Counted from the stretch's first letter, positions 37,307-46,592 are shown. The stretch: 64,000 nucleotides of DNA from Myceligenerans indicum (GCF_016742955.1 NZ_JABBYC010000005.1:1-64000); one strand, 5' to 3'. The notes: generated from the sequence alone by a model not told the origin. Numbers and translations: made by a program.

Positions 37307-39553
37307 ATGTCTGAGACTTCCGTGGATGTTCCGATCAAGAGCCGCCAGGCGCGTCAGGTCGTGGAGGAGGCGACCGCCCGGCTGGCGGACGCACGGCTGT
37401 TGCTGGCCTCCGACGGGCCCTATCGCGACAAGGTCCGCGAGGCCTATCAGGTGGCGCGGCAGGTGCGCGTGCGCGCCGAGCTGCGGACGGTCGCGGTCGA
37501 GGAACTGGAGCTCCGGCGCAAGAAGCTTCGGGTCGCGGTGCTGCGCAAGAAGGGCTTTCGCGACGTGCCCTCGGTGCTCGAAGCGGGCGTGGACGGCCTG
37601 GTCGAGGCCGGGATCGGGGAGACGACGGCGCGCCCCGCGGTCGCCGCGGCGACCGAGCTGGCGGACGAGGCCGACGCCGACCTGCGCTTCCGGATCGACG
37701 TCGACCCCCACGACCCGTACGCCACGGACCTCGTGCGGTCGCTGCGCATGTTCGGTGCCGTCACGGACGCGCGACACCGGCACTACGACGACGCGCGCCG
37801 GCTCCATGCGGTCCTCCCGCAGTACCTCGGCCCGGCGCAGGTGCTGACGCGATGGTGGCGGCGCCTGCTGGCGGACTCCGGCGGCCGCGTGGAAGCGGCC
37901 GCGGCGATCGGCGCGCTGCGCAATGCGTTGGGGGCCTCCTCGCCGGACCTCGCGACGGCCGCCGGGCAGGTGCGCGTCGTCACGGCCGGTGGCGGGGCCG
38001 ACGGCGTGTGGGAGGACTTCGAGCGGCGGTCGGCCGACTACTACGGGCTGCTCAGCCAGGTGGTGGATCTCGGCGACGACCACGAGGCGGCCGAGGGCTT
38101 CCTCCCGGCCGACGTCGTGCGGCGGGTCGAGGCCCAGCCCCTGGACCGCTCCCTGCTGCACGCGAACCTGCGTGCCTATCAGGCGTTCGGCGCGAAGTAC
38201 GCGCTGGTGCAGCGCCGCACGATCCTCGGCGACGAGATGGGCCTCGGCAAGACGATGCAGTCTCTCGCCACGATGACGCACCTCGCCGCCACCCGGCCCG
38301 ACGACGACGGGCCCGCACACTTCCTCGTGGTGTGCCCGGCGAGCGTGGTCACGAACTGGGCCCGCGAGGTGACGACCCACTCGAGCCTGGCCGCCGTCGT
38401 GATGCATGGCGGTGACCGGGACACGGCGGCCCGGGTGTGGGCCGCGTCGGGCGGTGTCGGGGTGACGACCTTCGAGATGCTCGCGCGCCTCCCGCTTCCC
38501 GAGGACCTGAGTCCCACGCTCATGGTGGTCGACGAGGCCCACTACGTGAAGAATCCCGAGACGCTGCGCGGCCGGACCGTGCGCACGTGGTCCGACCGGG
38601 CCGACCGCGTCCTGTTCCTGTCCGGGACACCGATGGAGAACAAGGTCGCGGAGTTCAAGGCGATGGTCGGCTACCTGCAGCCGTCCGTGGCCCGGCAGCT
38701 CGACCCCAACGCCGGTGTGTCCGGCGCGCAGGCGTTCCGGCGCATCGTCGCGCCGGCCTATCTGCGCCGCAACACCGAGGACGTCCTCACCGAGCTCCCC
38801 GACCTCGTCCAGGTCGAGGAGTGGGAGCAGTTCGGCCCGGCGGACGGTGCGGCCTATCGCGCGGCGGTGGCCGGCGGCAACTTCATGGCGATGCGGCGCG
38901 CGGCCTTCGCCGTCGAGCGTGCCGCGGACTCCGCGAAGCTGCTGCGGCTCCGGGCGCTCGTGGACGAGGCCGTGGCCAACGGCCGCCGCGTCATCGTCTT
39001 CTCCTACTTCCTCGACGTGCTCGAACAGGTGATGGACCTGCTCGGCGACGTCGCCGTGGGCCCGCTGACCGGCAGGGTGAAGGTGGCCGAGCGGCAGGAG
39101 ATGGTCGACAGCCTGTCCGGGCCGGCCGGACCCAGCGTGCTCGTCAGTCAGATCACCGCCGGGGGAGTGGGGCTGAACGTCCAGGCGGCCTCCGTGGTGA
39201 TCTTCTGCGAACCGCAGGTCAAACCCACGATCGAGGCGCAGGCCGTGGCGCGCGCGCACAGGATGGGACAGACCCGGACCGTGCAGGTGCACCGGCTGCT
39301 CGTGGAGGACTCCGTGGACCAGCGCATGATGGAGATCCTGGACACCAAGGCCGCGCTGTTCGAGCAGTTCGCCCGGCAGTCCGAGATCACCGAGACCTCG
39401 GACCTGGCGGTCGCGGTGGGCGATCCGGCAGGCGCGGAGGTGCCGTCCGAGGCCGAGCTGGGCAGGACGATCGTCGCTCAGGAGCGGGAACGGCTCGGGG
39501 CGGCCGGGCATCCCGAGCGGGGCGAGAGCGAGGAGCCGGCCGGCGTGCGATAG
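37307..39553 (+). CDS. SNF2/DEAD-box type ATP-dependent helicase or translocase
   Basis: A 748-residue superfamily 2 protein of the SNF2 class. The Walker A motif DEMGLGKT is near residue 310, DEAH near 409, SGTPMEN near 439, and motifs V/VI (QITAGGVGLN near 615, RAHRMGQTR near 650) complete the two RecA-like lobes. The first 290 residues form a domain I do not recognise, largely helical at the start (about 15-90, Arg/Glu-rich) and probably targeting DNA or a partner. Such proteins move along duplex DNA and displace bound proteins. No methylase, nuclease or other defence partner is adjacent, so a housekeeping remodelling role is more likely than a defence role. Confidence 0.87.
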   Translation: MSETSVDVPIKSRQARQVVEEATARLADARLLLASDGPYRDKVREAYQVARQVRVRAELRTVAVEELELRRKKLRVAVLRKKGFRDVPSVLEAGVDGLVEAGIGETTARPAVAAATELADEADADLRFRIDVDPHDPYATDLVRSLRMFGAVTDARHRHYDDARRLHAVLPQYLGPAQVLTRWWRRLLADSGGRVEAAAAIGALRNALGASSPDLATAAGQVRVVTAGGGADGVWEDFERRSADYYGLLSQVVDLGDDHEAAEGFLPADVVRRVEAQPLDRSLLHANLRAYQAFGAKYALVQRRTILGDEMGLGKTMQSLATMTHLAATRPDDDGPAHFLVVCPASVVTNWAREVTTHSSLAAVVMHGGDRDTAARVWAASGGVGVTTFEMLARLPLPEDLSPTLMVVDEAHYVKNPETLRGRTVRTWSDRADRVLFLSGTPMENKVAEFKAMVGYLQPSVARQLDPNAGVSGAQAFRRIVAPAYLRRNTEDVLTELPDLVQVEEWEQFGPADGAAYRAAVAGGNFMAMRRAAFAVERAADSAKLLRLRALVDEAVANGRRVIVFSYFLDVLEQVMDLLGDVAVGPLTGRVKVAERQEMVDSLSGPAGPSVLVSQITAGGVGLNVQAASVVIFCEPQVKPTIEAQAVARAHRMGQTRTVQVHRLLVEDSVDQRMMEILDTKAALFEQFARQSEITETSDLAVAVGDPAGAEVPSEAELGRTIVAQERERLGAAGHPERGESEEPAGVR

Positions 39554-39667
39554 GCCCTCCACGGCGCCTGGTGAGGAGCGCCGCGCCCGGCCGTCCGGGT
39601 GAAGATGGAAAACCTCTTCCACAGGACTCGGTTCTCGTAGCGTTTCGACTGGACTCATGGCACACCG

Positions 39668-39943
39668 GTGCGCAAGACTGCACATGTGAGCGAAATCACA
39701 CGGAAATCACTGTCTGACTCCGCGTCCGGCGCGGGCGATGCCGCCCCGCACGGGGAGGAACTCACGGCCGCCGAGGCGGCCCGTCGGCTGGGCGTGTCAT
39801 CTTTGCACGTCATCGACCTGCTGGAGGCCGGCGAGCTCGACTTCCACATGGTCGGTTCGGACGTCTGCTTCGACGCGGCCGATGTTGCCACCTACAAGGC
39901 GGACCGCGAGTCCCGTGACCAGGAGCACCTCGTAGGCGCCTGA
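39668..39943 (+). CDS. Small helix-turn-helix (excisionase-type) DNA-binding protein
   Basis: A 91-residue protein whose residues about 32-75 form a winged HTH of the excisionase/HTH_17 type (TAAEAARRLGVSSLHVIDLLEAGEL, read as TAAEAARRLGVS then SLHVIDLLEAGEL). A Phe-His-Met-Val wing follows. In Actinobacteria free-standing proteins of this kind include BldC-like regulators and plasmid excisionases; no mobile element is nearby, so a chromosomal regulator is more likely. GTG 39668 is taken as the start; a GTG at 39686 (MSEITRKS) is possible. TAGCGT at 39638-39643 may be the -10. Confidence 0.72.
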   Translation: MRKTAHVSEITRKSLSDSASGAGDAAPHGEELTAAEAARRLGVSSLHVIDLLEAGELDFHMVGSDVCFDAADVATYKADRESRDQEHLVGA

Positions 39944-40033
39944 CCTGCGCCACGCGGCACCCGGCCCGGTGCCGGGCGGAGCGTTTCGTCGGCGCGCCCC
40001 CGTGGGATCGCCGAGGCCCCGTCGTGAATCACG

Positions 40034-41743
40034 TCATTGCGTGTCCGGGACGCGCGCCTCCGGCCCGGCCGTCCGCGCGCGCAGGCGTTCCAGGCCCGTG
40101 CGCGTGGCGATGACGATGAGGTGGTGGTTGTGCTGGAGGGGGTTCGTCGCGGCGGGCCGGAACACGTCGGTCTCGAACCCCCTCTGAGGGCGGCGGACCG
40201 CGAGCAGCCGCACCTCGCCCGGAATGTCTACCTCTCGTGCCTGCCGGTGCTCGAGCTCGCAGCGTGCGTGCATCGGTACCTCGGCGACCAGCAGGACCCG
40301 TTCCCGGAACGGCACGGTGTCGAGCACGTCCGGCCCCATCACGGAGGCCGCGAAGGCGGGGGAGGCGAGCGCGGACGCGCTGCGCGGCGCCGAGCCGGGG
40401 ATGAGTCCGCGCACGCGCCGGGCGAAGTCCTCGTCGAAGAGGCGCAGCACACGGCGCAGCCTGGCGTTCCCCGGGGCGCGGTCGACCGAGTCCGCGGCGA
40501 TGCTGATGCCGATGTTCGCGACGTCGTCGCTCGTCATCGCCATCACGGCGCGTGCCGTGCCGATCTGTGCGGCCTTGAGCACCTCGGCCCGCCGGCCGTC
40601 GCCGATCACCACCGGGACACCGTGCTCCCGGGCGAAGGGGATGCCGCGGGCGCCGTCGTCGTGCAGGTTGACCGCGACCACCGGGATGCCCCGCTCCAGG
40701 AGGGTCGCCAGGACGCGCGTCCCGACGTCGCCCAGGCCCACGACGACGACGTGGCCGGACATGGGGGATCCCGGGCCGGACGTGGCCGCGGCGAGCCGTG
40801 CGCGCACGACGGCGTCCACGAGCGCGGCGGTGAGCAGGGGGATCACGGCGACGCTGATGAGCGTGACGACCACCTGCACCGCGCGGGTGACGGACCGGGA
40901 ACCCTCGTCCGGGTCGGCGCCGGCGAGCGTCTCGAGGACGATCCGGTAGAGAGCGGTCGTCCAGGGAGTCGGCTCGGTGAGCGACACGAGCGTCGTCCCG
41001 GCCGCGATGACGAGTGCCAGGACGGCCAGGGCGTACCAGACGTACCGGTTCAGGTTCTGGCGGACGAAGTACCAGAGGCGACCGTTCGGCCGGCGTGGGC
41101 CCGGCCCGGGCTCGGGGGCGGGAGAGGCGACGCTGACTGCGATGCGCCGGTCGAGCTCCGGGTCGTCGTCGGGCGGCAGCATCACCGTGTCCTCGGCGCC
41201 CCGTGCGCCGTCGAGCGCCGCGAGCGTGAACCAGGGCGGGCCGTGCAGCTGGTGGGGCTTGCCGACCAGGAGGTCGATCCCGGGCACCTCCAGGTGCCGG
41301 GCCTCACCCAGTGCCAGCGCGACGAGCGGTGGGGCCGCGATCTTCGAGGCGGACAGCACATCGCAGTTGGGCAGGTGATCCGCGATACCGACGCCGAGCT
41401 CGTCGTCGAAGAACCGGACCACGAGCCGCACCCCTGGCTTCAGTTCGTTGACCAGGAGTGCGGTCTCGATGTTGCCGGCGTCGTCCTGGTCGAGGAGGGC
41501 GACGGCGTCGGCGTCGTCGATCCGTGCACGCCGCAGGGCGGCGTCGTCGGGCCGGGCCGCCTCCACGATCCGTACGTGGTCGAGGGCGGCGGTACGGGCG
41601 CCGTGCCTCGAGTCCGCGGAGGGCAGGATCACGGTGACGTCGCCCTGGTAGCGGGTGCTGAGCGCGTACGAGACGCGGAACGCGAGCGGGCCGTCCCCGC
41701 AGACGACGAACTGCGGGCGATGCCGGCGGGTCGCGATCACCAT
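40034..41743 (-). CDS. Two-RCK, channel-like NAD-binding protein (CASTOR/POLLUX-related ion channel candidate)
   Basis: A 569-residue protein with RCK (TrkA-N-like) domains on both sides of a membrane pore module. The first RCK begins FVVCGDGPLAFRVSYAL (near 12). Helices at about 247-270 and 314-340 flank a pore-loop-like segment YRIVLETLAGADPDEG (near 285-303). The second RCK begins GHVVVVGLGDVGTRVLATLL (near 350). There is no TVGYG K+ filter; the ADPDEG stretch in the same place recalls the AD(A/S)GNH filter of plant CASTOR/POLLUX channels. It is probably an ion channel gated by cytosolic ligand; the ion is uncertain. ATG 41743 follows TATCGT at 7 nt. Confidence 0.78.
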   Translation of the reverse strand: MVIATRRHRPQFVVCGDGPLAFRVSYALSTRYQGDVTVILPSADSRHGARTAALDHVRIVEAARPDDAALRRARIDDADAVALLDQDDAGNIETALLVNELKPGVRLVVRFFDDELGVGIADHLPNCDVLSASKIAAPPLVALALGEARHLEVPGIDLLVGKPHQLHGPPWFTLAALDGARGAEDTVMLPPDDDPELDRRIAVSVASPAPEPGPGPRRPNGRLWYFVRQNLNRYVWYALAVLALVIAAGTTLVSLTEPTPWTTALYRIVLETLAGADPDEGSRSVTRAVQVVVTLISVAVIPLLTAALVDAVVRARLAAATSGPGSPMSGHVVVVGLGDVGTRVLATLLERGIPVVAVNLHDDGARGIPFAREHGVPVVIGDGRRAEVLKAAQIGTARAVMAMTSDDVANIGISIAADSVDRAPGNARLRRVLRLFDEDFARRVRGLIPGSAPRSASALASPAFAASVMGPDVLDTVPFRERVLLVAEVPMHARCELEHRQAREVDIPGEVRLLAVRRPQRGFETDVFRPAATNPLQHNHHLIVIATRTGLERLRARTAGPEARVPDTQ

Positions 41744-41750
41744 GGTCCGG

Positions 41751-41756
41751 ACGATA
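41751..41756 (-). promoter_or_regulatory. -10 box TATCGT of the two-RCK channel-like gene
   Basis: TATCGT ends 7 nt before the ATG, indicating a leaderless mRNA. Confidence 0.5.
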
Positions 41757-41802
41757 CCCGGCGCGGGATCCAAAATATGAAAAATCCGGCGCTGTGCGGT
41801 GT

Positions 41803-41844
41803 GCGAGCACGCCCGCGAACCGGATGGTTCACGGGCGTGCTCGC
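41803..41844 (-). terminator. Hairpin downstream of fadAB
   Basis: GCGAGCACGCCCGCGAACC pairs with its complement around a 4-nt loop, with one C-A mismatch at 41816/41831. It lies 55 bp beyond the fadB stop and 47 bp before the next promoter on the same strand. Confidence 0.7.
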
Positions 41845-41898
41845 GGGGCGCCGCGAGCACGTGGCCGCGGCGGCCCTGACCCGACGCGGAGCCGGTGG

Positions 41899-44043
41899 TC
41901 AGGCGGGGACGTTCGCCACGCCGTCGGGCAGGAACCGCTTGCCCAGGACCTTCTCGCTGTAGCCCGTGCGGTCCAGGTACGGCGTGATGCCGCCCGTGTG
42001 GAAGCCCCAGCCGGCGCCGAGAATCATGCACAGATCGATCTGCTGCGGACCGGCCACGACCTTCTCGTCGAGCATGAGGCCGATCTCCGTGGCGGTCGCG
42101 GTCAGGACGGCGTCGAGCACGCCCGGGCCGTCGAGCACCGGGGTGCCGTTCCGGCCGGTCGTTCCCGCCTCGAGTGCGTCCCCGAACGCGGCCTGCACCG
42201 CCGGGTCGACGGGCTTGGGCAGGCCCTTGGAGGGGGCGTCGAGCACGAGCCGGGTCCCGTCGGCCACGATCTTCTTCAGGCCGGGCGACGTCGGGATGCG
42301 GTCCCCGAGGTCCTCACGCAGGGACGTGAGCACGTGGTCCGCCACGGCGGGGCCGACGAGGTCGGTGAGCTCGAAGGTCGGCATCGGGAAGCCGAGCGGT
42401 GCGAGCGCGCGGTCGGCGACCTCCACGGGCGTGCCGTTCTCGATCGCCTCGAGCACCTTGCCCATCACGAGGATGAGGAGGCGGTTGACGACGAAGCCGG
42501 GGCGGTCGCCCGCCAGGACGGCGGTCTTGCGCAGCTTCTTCGTGATGCCGAACGCGGTGGCGAGTGCCTCGTCGGACGTCTTGTCGGCGTGGATCACCTC
42601 GACCAGAGGCATCTGGGCGACCGGGTTGAAGAAGTGGATGCCCACCACGCGCTCGGGGTGGGCCAGATCGGCCGACATCTCCGTGACGGACAGCGCCGAG
42701 GTGTTGGTCGCGAGGACCGCCTCGGGGGAGATGATGCCCTCGAGCTCCGCGAACACCTTCTTCTTCAGGCCCATCACCTCGGTGACGGCCTCGATGACGA
42801 AGTCGCAGGAGGCGAACTCCTGGATGTCGGTGGTGCCGGACACGGACGCGACGATGCGCCGCGCGGCGCTCTCGGCGAGCTTGCCGCGTGCCACGAGCTT
42901 CTCCGCCGTGCCGCGCACGAAGTCCAGGCCCTTGTCGACGCGCTCCTGGTCGAGGTCGCGCATGACCACCGGGACCTGCAGCCGCTGGGCGAACAGGAAC
43001 GCGATCTGGGCGGCCATGAGGCCGGCGCCGACGATGCCGACGCGGGTGACCGGGCGGGCGAGCTTCGGGTCGGGCGCGCCGTGGGGCTTCTTGCCGCCGG
43101 AGACGAGGTTGAACGCGTAGACGCTCGCGCGCATCTCGTCGGACATGATGAGGTCGGCCAGTGCCTCGTCCTCGGCCTGGAACGCCTCGGTCCGCGTGGC
43201 GTTGCGCGCGCCGGCCACGAGGTCCAGCGCGCGGTACGGGGCCGGGCGCGAGTCGCCGATCGTTGCTTCCAGGTGCGCTCGTACGCCGGAGACGACGGCG
43301 TCCCACACGGGCTGCGGGTCCAGCTCTCGCCGGGCGACCTCGACCTCTCCCCGGAGCACCTTCGCGGCCCAGAGGATCGACTGCTCGAGGAAGTCCGCGG
43401 CGTCGAACTGCGCGTCCACCAGACCGAGCTGCAGGGCTTCGGCCGGCTTGTACGGCTTCTGCGACGCCGGGCGCGTGAAGATGACGTCGATGGCCTTCTC
43501 GATGCCGACCAGGCGCGGCACGATGTAGGCGCCGCCCCAGCCCGGGACGAGGCCGATGGAGGTCTCGGGCAGGCCCAGGCCGGCGGCGTCGGACGAGACC
43601 GTGCGGTAGTCGCAGTTCAGCGCGACCTCCAGGCCGCCGCCCAGGGCCAGGCCGTTCACGAAGGCGAACGTGGGGACGCCGTGCTGCTCGCGCAGGTCCC
43701 CGAGGATCGCGTAGGCCCGGTGACCGGCGCGGCCGAGTTCGAGCGCGTCGTCGCGGTCGGTGATGGCCTGCGCGCCCTTGAGATCGGCGCCGGCGGCGAG
43801 GAAGTACGGCTTGCCGGTGACGGCGACCGCGGCGATCTCACCGGCGGCGGCACGCTCGCGCAGCCCTTCCAGGGCCGCGGTCAGCTCGGCCATGCCCTGC
43901 GGGCCGAGCGTGTTGGGCTTGGTGTGGTCGAAGCCGTTGTCCAGCGTGACGAGGGCGAGCGTGCCGGCGCCGCCGGGAAGGGTGACGTCGCGGACGAGGG
44001 CGTGGGTGACGCGCTCGGTGGGTGCGTTCTCGGTTGCGGTCAC
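41899..44043 (-). CDS. fadB: Fatty-acid oxidation complex alpha subunit (enoyl-CoA hydratase/3-hydroxyacyl-CoA dehydrogenase)
   Basis: A 714-residue bifunctional beta-oxidation enzyme. The N-terminal crotonase domain (1-200) has the oxyanion loops YFLAAGADLKGA and GLALGGGLEVAL and the active-site segment PETSIGLVPGWGG. The NAD-binding domain starts RVGIVGAGLMAAQIAFLFA near residue 326, with IHFFNPV near 478. The C-terminal domain holds GDRPGFVVNRLL and FELTDLVG. Its GTG start overlaps the thiolase stop by 4 nt (GTGA), so the two are coupled as a FadAB complex. Confidence 0.94.
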   Translation of the reverse strand: MTATENAPTERVTHALVRDVTLPGGAGTLALVTLDNGFDHTKPNTLGPQGMAELTAALEGLRERAAAGEIAAVAVTGKPYFLAAGADLKGAQAITDRDDALELGRAGHRAYAILGDLREQHGVPTFAFVNGLALGGGLEVALNCDYRTVSSDAAGLGLPETSIGLVPGWGGAYIVPRLVGIEKAIDVIFTRPASQKPYKPAEALQLGLVDAQFDAADFLEQSILWAAKVLRGEVEVARRELDPQPVWDAVVSGVRAHLEATIGDSRPAPYRALDLVAGARNATRTEAFQAEDEALADLIMSDEMRASVYAFNLVSGGKKPHGAPDPKLARPVTRVGIVGAGLMAAQIAFLFAQRLQVPVVMRDLDQERVDKGLDFVRGTAEKLVARGKLAESAARRIVASVSGTTDIQEFASCDFVIEAVTEVMGLKKKVFAELEGIISPEAVLATNTSALSVTEMSADLAHPERVVGIHFFNPVAQMPLVEVIHADKTSDEALATAFGITKKLRKTAVLAGDRPGFVVNRLLILVMGKVLEAIENGTPVEVADRALAPLGFPMPTFELTDLVGPAVADHVLTSLREDLGDRIPTSPGLKKIVADGTRLVLDAPSKGLPKPVDPAVQAAFGDALEAGTTGRNGTPVLDGPGVLDAVLTATATEIGLMLDEKVVAGPQQIDLCMILGAGWGFHTGGITPYLDRTGYSEKVLGKRFLPDGVANVPA

Positions 44044-45290
44044 TTGGCGCTCTCCTCGGTGGTGTGGCCGGAGTAGTCGGCGTGGTGCGGGTTCTCCCAG
44101 ATGACGGTGCCACCCTGGCCCAGGCCGACGCACATCGTGGTGATGCCGTAGCGGACCTCGGGGTGCTGCTCGAACTGGCGGGCGAGCTGGGTCATGAGGC
44201 GCACGCCCGACGACGCGAGCGGGTGGCCCATCGCGATCGCGCCGCCGTAGGGGTTGACGCGCGGGTCGTCGTCGGCGATGCCGTAGTGGTCCAGGAACGA
44301 GAGCACCTGCACCGCGAATGCCTCGTTGATCTCGATCAGCCCGATGTCGTCGATGGCAAGGCCCGCGCTCGCGAGCGCCTTGTCCGTGGCGGGGACGGGG
44401 CCGTAGCCCATGATCTCCGGGGCCACGCCGGCGAAGGCGTAGGACACCAGGCGCATCCGGACGGGCAGGCCGAGCTCGGCGGCGGTGTCGCCGGCGGCGA
44501 GGACGGAGGCGGTGGCGCCGTCGGTCAGCGGGGAGGACGTGGCCGGGGTGACGCGGCCGCCGGGGCGGAACGGCGTCTTCAGGTCGGCGATGCCTTCCAT
44601 GTTGGTCTCGGGCCGCGGGAGCTCGTCGGCGGTGGCCAGGCCCCAGCCCAACTCGGCGGAGCGGGCGGCGACGGGCACGAGGTCCGGGTCGATGTTGCCG
44701 TTGGCCAGCGCCTTGGCGTACTTGGCCTGGGAGTTGACCGCGAAGGCGTCCGCGCGCTCCTTGGTGAGGTGCGGGAACGTGTCGTGCAGGTTCTCGGCCG
44801 TGACGCCCATGTTGAGGGCCTGCGGGTCGACGAGCTTCTCGGCGACGAAGCGCGGGTTCACGTCGGCGCTGAAACCCATCGGGTGACGGCCCATGTGCTC
44901 GACGCCGCCCGCCACGGTGATGTCGGCGGCACCCATGGCGATGGAGCCGGCGGTGGTGGTCACGGCCGTCATGGCGCCCGCGCACATGCGGTCGATGGCG
45001 TAGCCGGGAACGGTGTTGGGCAGGCCGGCCAGGACGCCGACGGTGCGGCCGAGGGTCAGGCCCTGGTCGCCCTCCTGGGTCGTCGCTGCGATCGCGACCT
45101 CGCCGATGCGCTCGGCGGGCAGCTCGGGGTGGCGGCGCAGCAGCTCGCGAACCAGCTTGACGACGAGATCGTCGGCGCGGGTCTCTGCGAACAGGCCGTC
45201 GGGCTTCGCCTTGCCGAACGGGGTGCGGACGCCGTCGACGAAGACGACGTCGCGTACGGTCCGTCGCGTGGGCGCGGATGTAGCCGTCAT
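44040..45290 (-). CDS. fadA: Acetyl-CoA C-acyltransferase (thiolase, FadA)
   Basis: A 416-residue thiolase catalysing the last step of beta-oxidation. The acylated Cys is in DRMCAGAMTA (near 102), the NEAF loop is NEAFAVQVLSFLD (near 320), the His is in GGAIAMGHPLASSG (near 360) and the second Cys in TTMCVGLGQGG (near 394). It is followed at once by fadB. The upstream region has TAGCGT (- strand, 45351-45356), giving a leader of about 55 nt with an AAGGAG site next to the ATG. Confidence 0.95.
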   Translation of the reverse strand: MTATSAPTRRTVRDVVFVDGVRTPFGKAKPDGLFAETRADDLVVKLVRELLRRHPELPAERIGEVAIAATTQEGDQGLTLGRTVGVLAGLPNTVPGYAIDRMCAGAMTAVTTTAGSIAMGAADITVAGGVEHMGRHPMGFSADVNPRFVAEKLVDPQALNMGVTAENLHDTFPHLTKERADAFAVNSQAKYAKALANGNIDPDLVPVAARSAELGWGLATADELPRPETNMEGIADLKTPFRPGGRVTPATSSPLTDGATASVLAAGDTAAELGLPVRMRLVSYAFAGVAPEIMGYGPVPATDKALASAGLAIDDIGLIEINEAFAVQVLSFLDHYGIADDDPRVNPYGGAIAMGHPLASSGVRLMTQLARQFEQHPEVRYGITTMCVGLGQGGTVIWENPHHADYSGHTTEESAK

Positions 45291-45350
45291 GGGCAGCTCC
45301 TTGGTCGGACGGCGGCGTCCCTCAGCGACGCCGCTCGGTGCTCGCGATAC

Positions 45351-45356
45351 ACGCTA
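45351..45356 (-). promoter_or_regulatory. -10 box TAGCGT of fadAB
   Basis: TAGCGT lies about 60 nt before the fadA start, just after the terminator of the upstream gene. A FadR-like or other operator is not obvious. Confidence 0.4.
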
Positions 45357-45375
45357 CCCCGAGTATCGGTAAAAA

Positions 45376-45398
45376 ACCTAGCCCTGCCGAGACTAGGT
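45376..45398 (-). terminator. Intrinsic terminator with T6 tract after femAB
   Basis: On the - strand ACCTAG and CTAGGT form a short stem with an 11-nt loop, followed directly by a run of T. It is the only hairpin in the window with a classical uninterrupted T-tract. Confidence 0.65.
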
Positions 45399-45422
45399 AT
45401 CACCAGGAGCTGAGACGAAGGC

Positions 45423-46523
45423 TCAGTGTCCGCCGCGGAGCTTGCGGACCACCTTCTTGGCCGTCGGCAGCGCGTTGTTCCACGTGCTGTACCAGCGCGA
45501 GAACGGCACGTCGATACTTCCCACGAGCTCGTCCTCGTGCTTGGCGAACCCTCGCTTGAAGTTCGAGATGCCGTCGTTCAGAAGTCCGTTGACGTCGTAG
45601 CGGATCACGCCGCGCTCCTTCATGGCGCAGATCGCGTGCCACTTGAGGCCGTAGTTGGCCCGCAGGTTCATGCCGTCGTCGTTCATGCCGCCGTACAGCT
45701 CGAACGACGTCGTGTTCGAGGCCGCGAACCACACGAACGACACCGGGCGGTCGTACGGGCCGCCGTCGGACGAGCGGGCGAATGCGGCGAAGATCGGCGA
45801 GGCGCTGCCGAGCGCGGTCTTGACCAGGTGGTAGTAGCTGTCCGAGTGCAGCCCGAACCCGGCACGCTCGGCCGTGGCGTGATAGATGGCGAGGCACGCG
45901 TCGATCTCCCTGGCCGAGGTGACCTCGCGGAACTCCAGGTCCTCGCGCTGTGACTTGCGGATGTACTGCCGCGTCTTCTTCGACATGGCTGCCATCAGCT
46001 CGTCCTCGCTCTTGCGCAGGTCGAGGATCAGTGTGGACGGGTACAGCACCGGGTTCGGCGCGTAGCGGCGGTTCGGCAGGCTCGTCTGGGTGCCGACCGG
46101 CCAGTCCGGCTCGATGGTGATGCCCACGCCGCCGATGTTCTCCCGCGCCCAGTCGGTCATGGCGTTGGTGACGAGGTCGCGGGTGGCGGAGTCGCCCACG
46201 CCGAAGACGGCGCGCATCGTGTTGGCCCCGTCCAGATGCGCCACCACGGGCCCGCGCGGCACGTAGGCGAGCGCCTTGAACTGCGCGGGCAGGGGCCGCT
46301 CCAGCACCTGGGCCAGGCCGGCCGTGCGGCCGCCCGAGGTGATCCGCAGGCGGTGCGCGGTCCAGGCTCCCGCGGACTTGAGCTCGCCCCAGCCCCACAG
46401 CTGCAGCGGGTGGCCCCCCAGCCCGTTCACCTCGTGATCCCAGGCGGATCGTTCGGTGACGACCTCGACGGAGACGGAAGCGGCGGCCGACGTGGCAGGG
46501 GAGGGTGTGGCAGAGGCTGGCAT
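45423..46523 (-). CDS. FemAB/FemX-type peptidoglycan bridge aminoacyltransferase
   Basis: A 366-residue protein with two GNAT-like domains and no visible coiled-coil arm. The family core includes GLGGHPLQLWGWGELK (near 34), RKSEDELMAAMSKKTRQYIRKS (near 168; read as RKSEDELMAAM, SKKTRQYIRKS) and the C-terminal YDVNGLLNDGISNFKRGFAK (near 310), which is strongly conserved in FemABX. It is predicted to add an amino acid from aminoacyl-tRNA to the third-position residue side chain of lipid-linked peptidoglycan. TAGAGT is 6 nt before the ATG. It follows the rnd gene but has its own promoter and terminator. Confidence 0.87.
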   Translation of the reverse strand: MPASATPSPATSAAASVSVEVVTERSAWDHEVNGLGGHPLQLWGWGELKSAGAWTAHRLRITSGGRTAGLAQVLERPLPAQFKALAYVPRGPVVAHLDGANTMRAVFGVGDSATRDLVTNAMTDWARENIGGVGITIEPDWPVGTQTSLPNRRYAPNPVLYPSTLILDLRKSEDELMAAMSKKTRQYIRKSQREDLEFREVTSAREIDACLAIYHATAERAGFGLHSDSYYHLVKTALGSASPIFAAFARSSDGGPYDRPVSFVWFAASNTTSFELYGGMNDDGMNLRANYGLKWHAICAMKERGVIRYDVNGLLNDGISNFKRGFAKHEDELVGSIDVPFSRWYSTWNNALPTAKKVVRKLRGGH

Positions 46524-46529
46524 GGTCAG

Positions 46530-46535
46530 ACTCTA
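46530..46535 (-). promoter_or_regulatory. -10 box TAGAGT of femAB, beside a CTATCGATAG palindrome
   Basis: TAGAGT ends 6 nt before the ATG. The 10-bp palindrome CTATCGATAG (46532-46541) overlaps it and could be a repressor site, but it is short enough to be chance. Confidence 0.45.
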
Positions 46536-46592
46536 TCGATAGGGACGGACATCGACGAAGAGTGAAACGCAGGCCGGGGGCGGCGCGAGCGG

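Noticed and set aside
37037..39685. 882-codon open frame antisense to the SNF2 helicase
   Set aside because: Same reasoning; the helicase motifs on the + strand are intact and ordered.
37307..39943. Phage-defence island around the SNF2 helicase and small HTH protein
   Set aside because: No nuclease, methylase, integrase or tRNA lies nearby, and both flanks are ordinary genes with normal composition.
39668..39943. Excisionase of an integrated element
   Set aside because: No integrase, att repeats or mobile genes are visible; the HTH fold alone does not show mobility.
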